From NCBI RefSeq assembly GCF_003353015.1, contig NZ_QREM01000001.1, forward strand, positions 622,158 to 682,244: 60,087 nucleotides of DNA. Direction: 5' to 3'. Positions 53,081 through 60,087 of the stretch are shown here, in pieces. The position numbers were made by a program, and so were the translations under genes. Source of the stretch: Xanthomonas arboricola (lineage in GTDB: Bacteria; Pseudomonadota; Gammaproteobacteria; Xanthomonadales; Xanthomonadaceae). The notes under the pieces were generated by a model. It did no database searches, was not told where the DNA came from, and worked only from the letters and a program-made list of their open reading frames with translations. The first letter of the stretch is position 1, and each line of letters begins with the position of its first letter.

Positions 53081-53108
53081 AAAGGCCTTCGCGGACGAGG
53101 AGGCCTTT
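53081..53108 (-). terminator. Hairpin with T-run for minus-strand transcription
   Basis: AAAGGCCT (53081-53088) and AGGCCTTT (53101-53108) form an 8-bp stem. On the minus strand the stem is followed by a run of five T (TTTTTAGC), so it fits a factor-independent terminator for rlmM, which ends about 200 bases earlier at 53306. The rest of 52990-53305 holds no gene. Confidence 0.5.
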
Positions 53109-53279
53109 CAATCCGACGCTAGAGCACCTGCTGTGCCATCGTACGGAACCAGCGCCTGCTGCGAGCCGCACGCCTACTCAGGTGCTCTGCATGGGCCCCC
53201 TGGAGGGGTGTCATGCACATCGGCACGCTGCCACTGGCCAATACCCACAGCAACTCCGCCGCCAATCACCCGCCTTTAC

Positions 53280-53300
53280 GATTCCCGATTCCCGATTCCC
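53280..53300. repeat. GATTCCC heptad repeat, three copies
   Basis: GATTCCC occurs three times head to tail, directly before the rlmM stop. Short runs of this heptad recur between Xanthomonas genes. It is too short to be a CRISPR or other array. Confidence 0.75.
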
Positions 53301-53305
53301 GGCCC

Positions 53306-54349
53306 TCAGCCCCGCATCGCCAGCACCGTGATCTCCTCACGATCGTGATACAGCTGCTTGGCGCGCACGATCAGCGATTTCTCGGCCTGCTGCTCGAACA
53401 GGTCCAGGCATAGCCGGGTTTCGTCCCAGCGCTTTTTCATCGGCAGCTTGAGGTTGAAGATGGTGTTGCGGCACCAGCCTTCGCGGATCCAGGTGGCCAT
53501 GCGTTCGGCCACGCGGCGCGGTTGCTCGACCATGTCGCAGACCATCCAGTCCAGCGCCTGCGCAGGCTTCCAGTGGAAGCCGTCGGCACGCAGATGCTCG
53601 ACCAGGCCGGTTTCCAGCACATGCTCGCGGAGCGGGCCGTTGTCGACGCTGGTGACGTGCACATGCTGGCGGGTCAGCACCCAGGTCCAGCCGCCGGGCG
53701 CCGCGCCCAGGTCGGCGGCACGCATGCCCGGCTTGACCAGCGCCTCGCGTTCTTCCGGGGTGAGCAGGGTGAGCAGGGCTTCGTCGAGCTTGAGTGCCGA
53801 GCGCGATGGCGCCTCCGGCAACAGCTTCAGGCGCGGAATGCCCAACGGCCACGGCGCGCTGTCGGCGCTGTCGGCCACCGCCAGCAAGGCGTGGTCGCCA
53901 TCGAGAAAGCAGACATGCAGCCGCGCCAGGCGCGGTTGCGGTTTGTCGGTCAGCAGGCCGGCCTTGCGCAAGGCCGGACGCAAGGCATTGCCGAAGCTGC
54001 GTGCCAGCCCTGCCAGCGGCTTGCCCGCGTCCGAATCCGGATGTTCCACCCACAGATCGCCGAAACGCGGCTGGCCTTCCAGTGCGGCCAGGATCGGCGT
54101 GATGCGGTCTTTCGGGTCGATGCCCTTGAGTTCGGCGACCACCACCAGCTTCTGCCGCGCAAAGATCAGCTCGCGCCAGTGCAGCCTTGCAGCCAGCTGT
54201 GCGGCTTCATCGCAGACGAACAGCACATAGCCGTCGTTGCGCTGGGTGCGCGCATAGCCGGCGATGCCGACGAAGGCGGCGCGTGCGCTCAACTCGGCAG
54301 CCAGCTCCGGCTCGAAGCCCTGGCGGCAGTAACACAGCAGGCCGCTCAT
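53306..54349 (-). CDS. rlmM: 23S rRNA 2'-O-ribose methyltransferase RlmM
   Basis: A 347-residue SAM methyltransferase that methylates C2498 of 23S rRNA before ribosome assembly. An N-terminal THUMP-like region (about 1-160) precedes the catalytic domain with SAM motif AADLGAAPGGWTW, the Asp in CDMVEQP and Lys in LKLPMKKRW. Length is slightly shorter than the E. coli enzyme. It follows the deaminase gene by 36 bases on the same strand. Confidence 0.92.
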   Translation of the reverse strand: MSGLLCYCRQGFEPELAAELSARAAFVGIAGYARTQRNDGYVLFVCDEAAQLAARLHWRELIFARQKLVVVAELKGIDPKDRITPILAALEGQPRFGDLWVEHPDSDAGKPLAGLARSFGNALRPALRKAGLLTDKPQPRLARLHVCFLDGDHALLAVADSADSAPWPLGIPRLKLLPEAPSRSALKLDEALLTLLTPEEREALVKPGMRAADLGAAPGGWTWVLTRQHVHVTSVDNGPLREHVLETGLVEHLRADGFHWKPAQALDWMVCDMVEQPRRVAERMATWIREGWCRNTIFNLKLPMKKRWDETRLCLDLFEQQAEKSLIVRAKQLYHDREEITVLAMRG

Positions 54350-54385
54350 CGCAGGGCCTGGCGGGCGCGATCGCTGCGCGGCAGG

Positions 54386-54946
54386 TCAATAATGGTCACC
54401 GCCGCCCTCGCCATAGGTGCGCAGCACCGCGCAGGCCTGGTCGCGATGCACGTCGCGCACCACCTCGATGCCGCGGCGGGTGAGCTCGCCCACCCAGTCG
54501 GCAGGCAGCGGGCCTTCGTCGAATTCGGTCAGTGCCATCACGTCTTCGGCGCGTGCGCCGATCAGCAGGCGGTCGATGCCGGCCCACACGGTGGCGCCGT
54601 AGCACTGGCAGCACGGCTGCGCAGAGGTGGCCAGCGTCACCGGCGCCAGCACATCGTTCAGGCGCGGCGTCTGCAGGCGCTGCTGGGCGAGCATGTAGGC
54701 CATGTTTTCGGCATGCGCCAGCGAGGTGGTCTGCGGCACCACGCGGTTCACCGCCGCGGCGATGATGCGGTGGTCCGGGCCGAACACGACCGCCCCGAAC
54801 GGGCCGCCGCTGCGCTCCTGCACGTTCATCCGCGACAGCTCGATTGCCAGCGCCACCTTGTCCTCGTCGCCGGGATAGGCGCGGCTGTCGTCGACATGCG
54901 CGTGGATCCAGTCGGGCAGCGTGAGGTGGACGTGCGCGTAGAGCAT
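54386..54946 (-). CDS. CMP/dCMP-type nucleoside deaminase family protein
   Basis: A 186-residue zinc deaminase fold. Zinc ligands and the proton shuttle are visible in LAHAEN (His78, Glu80) and in PCCQCYGA (Cys112 and Cys115). GGPFGAVVF is typical of guanine/nucleoside deaminases. The substrate could be guanine, a nucleoside or a related heterocycle. ATG 54946 shares one base with the stop of the upstream lipoprotein gene (TGATG), so the two are coupled. Confidence 0.78.
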   Translation of the reverse strand: MLYAHVHLTLPDWIHAHVDDSRAYPGDEDKVALAIELSRMNVQERSGGPFGAVVFGPDHRIIAAAVNRVVPQTTSLAHAENMAYMLAQQRLQTPRLNDVLAPVTLATSAQPCCQCYGATVWAGIDRLLIGARAEDVMALTEFDEGPLPADWVGELTRRGIEVVRDVHRDQACAVLRTYGEGGGDHY

Positions 54947-55362
54947 CAGTGGACCATTTCTGTAGAGGGGGGAGCGGGGCGCAGTGTATCGGCCTGGGCG
55001 TCCTTTGCGGCACATTGCCCGGCCACGCACTGGCAGGCGCTGATCTCGCGGAAGCCGCACACGCTCATCATGCCGCTGGCCTGGCATTGCGCCTGCACGC
55101 CCTTGGGATCGGTGGCGCTGTTGACGTTGACGCAGGCCGGGAATGCGCCGCAGCAATTGCCGACGTCCTTCACCGTGCAGTCGGCGTCGGTGCGGCAGGT
55201 GGTGGTCACGGTGATCGGCTTGCCTGTTGCCGGCCCGCTTGCCGGTCCGGTCGCCGCAGGCGGCGTGGCCGTATCGGCCGGCGGGGCGGCCACGCAGCCG
55301 ATCGACACCAGACAGGCCAGCAGCAACAGCGTGCTCAGACACCGGGATAACAGACGGGACAT
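54946..55362 (-). CDS. Cys-rich lipoprotein, unrecognised
   Basis: A 138-residue protein with a lipoprotein signal (LLLLACLVSIGC, Cys at about residue 23), an Ala/Pro/Thr linker and a Cys-rich domain: CRTDADC, GNCCGAF, ACVNVN, QCQASG, VCGF, CQCVAGQC. The spacing suggests a disulfide-stabilised domain in the periplasm or at the outer membrane. The CRTDADC segment resembles Cys-rich modules of secreted bacterial proteins. Function unknown. It is translationally coupled to the deaminase gene, an unexpected pairing. Confidence 0.7.
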   Translation of the reverse strand: MSRLLSRCLSTLLLLACLVSIGCVAAPPADTATPPAATGPASGPATGKPITVTTTCRTDADCTVKDVGNCCGAFPACVNVNSATDPKGVQAQCQASGMMSVCGFREISACQCVAGQCAAKDAQADTLRPAPPSTEMVH

Positions 55363-55539
55363 GCGGCCGCTCCGATCAGGACAGGTGAGCGGCCATGGTA
55401 AGCCCTGGATGTGCGAAATGTGGCAAGCCCTGGAGCAGCTGCGCAGGTCCAGGGCATCCGGGGCCTGCGCGTGTTGCGGCTGGTGACGCATGGCCAGGCA
55501 CATGCCTGCGCCCGCAACATGCCCACTGCGTCAAGACAG

Positions 55540-55821
55540 TCAATGCTGTCTGCGCAGGGTCCTGCGGCAGCGGGTGGCAAGGTCCAGTTGCTGCATGCTT
55601 TCGTCGCGGCGATCGCTGGGCAGGTCGTCATCTGGCCGACCGGGAAGCAGCGTGCAGACCACGTCGGCCGGGGTCACCGCGTTCGAGACCGGTGGCTGCG
55701 GCGAGCAGCCAGCCAGGCCGATCGACAGCGAAAACACCGCATTGCGCAGCGTGCTTGCAGGTGGGCGTGAACGTGGTGGCGGAAGGCACATGGCGGCGTT
55801 GCTGGGGGATACGGCCTGCAA
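55540..55821 (-). CDS. Possible small lipoprotein or gene remnant
   Basis: An open frame with a lipoprotein-like segment FSLSIGLAGCSPQPP about 35 residues in, then about 55 polar residues. No good start fits: the segment lacks the usual basic N-terminus, and a GTG just before FSLSIG would give a very short signal. It may be a degraded relative of the neighbouring lipoprotein. The remaining part of the 490-bp gap (55363-55852) shows no other gene. Confidence 0.25.
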   Translation of the reverse strand: MQAVSPSNAAMCLPPPRSRPPASTLRNAVFSLSIGLAGCSPQPPVSNAVTPADVVCTLLPGRPDDDLPSDRRDESMQQLDLATRCRRTLRRQH

Positions 55822-55852
55822 TCTAGGCCGTTGCGCGCATCAGCTGCCGGCG

Positions 55853-56782
55853 TCATTTCGCTTCCGCATGCAGTGCTGCGCACCACAGCACGCCGACCAG
55901 CAGGCAGGCGATGGCGGCCAGCTCCAGCAGGGTGGGCAGGCGCATTTCCCAGGCAAAGCCGTACAGCAGCGCAAAGACCGTTTCGAACACGATCATCTGC
56001 CCGACCAGGGTCAGCGGCAGCACGCGGCTGGCCCGGTTCCACAAGGCATTGCCGATCACCGAGGCCAGGATGCCCAGCAACAGCGAAATGCCCCAGAAAC
56101 TCGCCCAGTCGAGCGGGGCATGGGGCGCGCTGCCGAGCAGGGAAGCCGGCGCCAGCAACAGTGCCAATGCGCCGGTGACCACGCCGGTCAGCAGCGACCA
56201 ATCGCCCCCGGACAGGTCCGGCCGCCGCCGCAGCCAGCGCGCATTGCCGATCGAATAGGCCGACCACGACGCCAGCGCACCGAACGCGCACAGCAGGCCG
56301 GCGATGCGGGTGGCGCGATCGCTGGCGTGCTGGCCGGTGTCGTGTTGCAGGGTGTCCACGGCGACCAGCGCCACGCCGACGACGCACACCACGCACGGCG
56401 CAGCCAGGCGTCGCAGCTGCACCGCGCCTGCGGCACGCGTGCCGATCACGGTGACCACCACCGGCAGCAGGCCGATGATCAGCGCGGTCGCCGCGCTGCC
56501 GGCCCACTGCACCGCGCTGCCGAGCAGCACGTAATAGATCAGGTTGCCCAGCAGGCTCAGACGCACCAGCGCCCACCATTCGGCGCGCCCCAGCCGCGCA
56601 GCGGTCTGCCGCGCGCGCGGTGCCAGCACCAGGGCGGCGATCGCGCCATACGACAGATAACGGGCAACGGCCAGTTGCAACGGCGTGAACGCCGCCAGCA
56701 ACTGCGGCGCCAGAAACACCAGTCCCCATAACGCGCCTGCACCGATGCCGCAGGCAACACCCACCATCAAGCGCTCACGCAT
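55853..56782 (-). CDS. EamA/DMT-superfamily transporter
   Basis: A 309-residue inner-membrane protein with about ten hydrophobic segments arranged as two EamA repeats. Motifs such as LALVRLSLLGNLIYYVLLGSAVQ (in part) and IGNALWNRASRVLPLTLVGQM fit metabolite exporters (RhaT/YdcZ-like). The substrate is unknown. It is monocistronic. Confidence 0.82.
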   Translation of the reverse strand: MRERLMVGVACGIGAGALWGLVFLAPQLLAAFTPLQLAVARYLSYGAIAALVLAPRARQTAARLGRAEWWALVRLSLLGNLIYYVLLGSAVQWAGSAATALIIGLLPVVVTVIGTRAAGAVQLRRLAAPCVVCVVGVALVAVDTLQHDTGQHASDRATRIAGLLCAFGALASWSAYSIGNARWLRRRPDLSGGDWSLLTGVVTGALALLLAPASLLGSAPHAPLDWASFWGISLLLGILASVIGNALWNRASRVLPLTLVGQMIVFETVFALLYGFAWEMRLPTLLELAAIACLLVGVLWCAALHAEAK

Positions 56783-57006
56783 CGTGCTGCTCCTTCATGC
56801 CGTGCAGCATGCAATGAAGTGCGGCACGCAGTCTCCATTGCGCTTGCTCATTAACTCAGAAGACAAGGCTCTGAGGCGCGGTCCCGCTGGCTGCATCACG
56901 CGCGGTGGCAACCAATCCGCACCCCGATCGCCGCAGGCCAGCTATCGCTGCGGCTGCCTGCCGCCATATCCGCGCCGGATGGCTGGCATCCGGCGCAGGT
57001 TTCGAC

Positions 57007-58746
<1,740 letters not shown>

Positions 58747-59062
58747 GCGCGCATCAGCAATAGGTAAACCGCAAGTTTAGGCGGTGGCACCGGTTAGGGG
58801 TAGGCGGCAGGGGTGTTGCGTGGTGGGCTGGGGCGTTCTGCCGCGGCGCGAAGCGCCAGCAGGCCTGTGGGCCAGCGCCACCAGCGCCATCCAGTGGTGG
58901 CATGGGCTCCTTCACGGGCGCTATCGGCTGCAAGGTGTGAGCGTCGGTGCGGTCGCGGTCGCGCAGGTGGGTGACGGCATGGCGGGAGCGCCCGATCGGC
59001 CACGGCTGGCGGCCGCCGGCGCCGACGCGTACGCTGCGCCGACCCTCTGCAGCGAGCCGCGC
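58747..59062. other. 316-bp intergenic region between glnS and the GST gene
   Basis: It separates divergent genes and should contain both promoters. I see no clear promoter, repeat or small gene. In-frame upstream extension of the GST gene through this region lacks support. Confidence 0.5.
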
Positions 59063-59704
59063 ATGCCTTTGCCCCGCCTGGTGATCGGCGACAAGACCCT
59101 GTCTTCCTGGTCGTTGCGGCCTTGGCTGCTGCTGCGGCACTTCCAGGTGCCGTTCGACGAAGTCCGCCTGCCGCTGGACACACCCGAGTTCCAGGCGCGC
59201 ATTGCCGGTTATTCGCCGACCCGCAAGGTGCCGGTGCTGTGGGATGACGCCCTGCATGTCTGGGACTCGCTGGCGATCTGCGAATACGTCAACGACCGCT
59301 GGCTGGACGGCCGCGGCTGGCCCGTGGACCTGGCCGTGCGCGCGCAGGCGCGGGCGGCTGCGGCTGAAATGCATGCGGGCTTCGTCGCGTTGCGCACCCA
59401 GCTGCCGATGAACCTGGCCCGCACGCCTGGCCCGGCCCGTTGGGACGCCGCTGTCGAGCGCGACATCACCCGCATCCAGGCGCTATGGGCCAGCCTGCGC
59501 GCCGAGCACGGCCAGGTCGGCCCCTTCCTGTGTGGCGACTTCGGCATCGTCGACGCGATGTACGCCCCGGTTGCGCTGCGCTTTGCCAGCTACGGGGTGC
59601 CGCTGTTCGAGGCTGCCGGCGATTACCTGGCCGCACTGGATGCGCTGCCGGCACTGCGCGAGTGGAAGCAGGACGCCGAACGCGAACGCCTGGAGCGCGG
59701 CTGA
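59063..59704 (+). CDS. Glutathione S-transferase family protein
   Basis: A 213-residue cytosolic GST. The N-terminal thioredoxin fold has SWSLRPWLLLRHF with a likely catalytic Ser, then cis-Pro in RKVPVLWDD and the glutathione gamma-Glu motif WDSLAICEY. The C-terminal helical domain follows, with CGDFGIVDAMYAPVALRF. Zeta-like or beta-like subclass is not resolved. ATG 59063 starts the fold. The next gene begins 1 base after the stop. Confidence 0.85.
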   Translation: MPLPRLVIGDKTLSSWSLRPWLLLRHFQVPFDEVRLPLDTPEFQARIAGYSPTRKVPVLWDDALHVWDSLAICEYVNDRWLDGRGWPVDLAVRAQARAAAAEMHAGFVALRTQLPMNLARTPGPARWDAAVERDITRIQALWASLRAEHGQVGPFLCGDFGIVDAMYAPVALRFASYGVPLFEAAGDYLAALDALPALREWKQDAERERLERG

Positions 59705-59705
59705 C

Positions 59706-59936
59706 ATGCAGATCGCGTATCGCGCCAGCCACATCATCGACGCGCACCTGGCCAAGCACGCGCTCGAAGATGCCGGCATCACCGCCTTCGTGTTCGGCGA
59801 ATCGCTCTTGGGCGGTGCCGGCGAACTGCCTGCCTTCGGCGTGCTGCAGGTCTGCGTGGCCGACCTGCACCTGAGCCAGGCACAGGCGGTGCTGGCAGAG
59901 ATCGGCCTGTGCGGCGAGGTCACCCGCGCCCTATAG
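59706..59936 (+). CDS. DUF2007 family protein (putative signal-transducing protein)
   Basis: A 76-residue protein of the DUF2007 type: an N-terminal strand-helix (RASHIIDAHLAKHALEDAGI) and a GELPAFGVLQVCVAD sheet. It is short, soluble and lacks a known function. It starts just after the GST stop and is probably co-transcribed with it. Confidence 0.8.
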   Translation: MQIAYRASHIIDAHLAKHALEDAGITAFVFGESLLGGAGELPAFGVLQVCVADLHLSQAQAVLAEIGLCGEVTRAL

Positions 59937-59946
59937 CGCGCCACCA

Positions 59947-60050
59947 GCGTAGGAGCGCACCCGGGCGCGACGGGGCTTTGCGTAGGAGCGCACCCGGGCG
60001 CGACGGGGCGTTACCGGTGAAGCCTCGTCGCGCCCGGGTGCGCTCCTACG
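59947..60050. repeat. REP cluster: two direct copies and one inverted copy
   Basis: The element GCGTAGGAGCGCACCCGGGC starts at 59947 and 59980 in direct orientation, each extending to GCGACGGGG. An inverted copy lies at about 60026-60050. The outer copies also share flanking CCACCAGC, so the ends could pair over about 30 bases. It lies just after a DUF2007 gene and could act as a terminator. It is the same GTAG-type REP family as at the left end. Confidence 0.8.
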
Positions 60051-60087
60051 CTGGTGGGCGTTGGGGATTGATGGTGCGCATCATTCC

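Noticed and set aside
53280-53300. CRISPR-like array
   Set aside because: The three heptads are contiguous without spacers, and no cas genes are near.

Overview
The window is a high-GC, densely coded stretch of a Gram-negative gammaproteobacterial chromosome, almost certainly Xanthomonas or a very close relative (Lysobacteraceae). The reasons are overall protein character, the GTAG-headed REP palindromes (GTAGGAGCGCACC...), a GATTCCC heptad repeat, and the neighbour order lptD-surA-pdxA-rsmA-apaG-apaH and lgt-thyA-folA. No rRNA, tRNA, CRISPR array, insertion sequence or prophage was recognised. Family assignments are from reading the protein sequences; no database search was run.

Layout. 1-555: tandem ~229-bp repeats carrying REP palindromes and decayed copies of the 3' end of the neighbouring DUF486 membrane-protein gene. 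556-4877 (minus): DUF486 gene and a tauDABC-type sulfonate import/oxygenase operon. 5071-8252 (minus): YbbA/YbbP-type ABC pair, divergent from tesA (8275). 9033-11162: OmpR-type regulator and sensor kinase. 11393-17660: SGNH hydrolase, dgkA, lemA with two TPM genes, then lgt-thyA-(small membrane protein)-folA.

17774-26450: an organosulfur scavenging island. A minus-strand operon msuE-ssuDACB-sfnB-sfnR faces sfnG. Both transcription units have sigma-54 type -24/-12 sequences, matching the sigma-54 activator (SfnR type) encoded in the island. Together these genes should import sulfonates and oxidise methylsulfone/alkanesulfonates to sulfite, using FMNH2 supplied by MsuE.

26521-33641 (minus): envelope/RNA housekeeping operon lptD-surA-pdxA-rsmA-apaG-apaH. 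33756-35839 (minus): deacetylase-like protein, PduO-type cobalamin adenosyltransferase and a BtuM-like cobalamin transporter. 36126-38512: two ubiquinone-ring hydroxylases (ubiH, ubiI type).

38626-49174: an aromatic catabolism island. The minus-strand operon marR-HCHL-aldehyde dehydrogenase-CoA ligase should turn plant hydroxycinnamates into hydroxybenzoates. LigB/LigA-type ring-cleaving dioxygenase genes, with GntR and LysR regulators, an outer-membrane channel, an NTF2-like protein and a hydrolase, sit alongside. Several inverted repeats suited to these regulators are visible. This fits a plant-associated lifestyle.

49308-59936: EF-hand protein, an unrecognised 240-aa protein, a divergent gluconolactonase-like / glucose-fructose oxidoreductase-like pair, rlmM, a deaminase coupled to a Cys-rich lipoprotein, an EamA transporter, glnS, a glutathione S-transferase and a DUF2007 protein. 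The window ends in another REP cluster (59947-60050).
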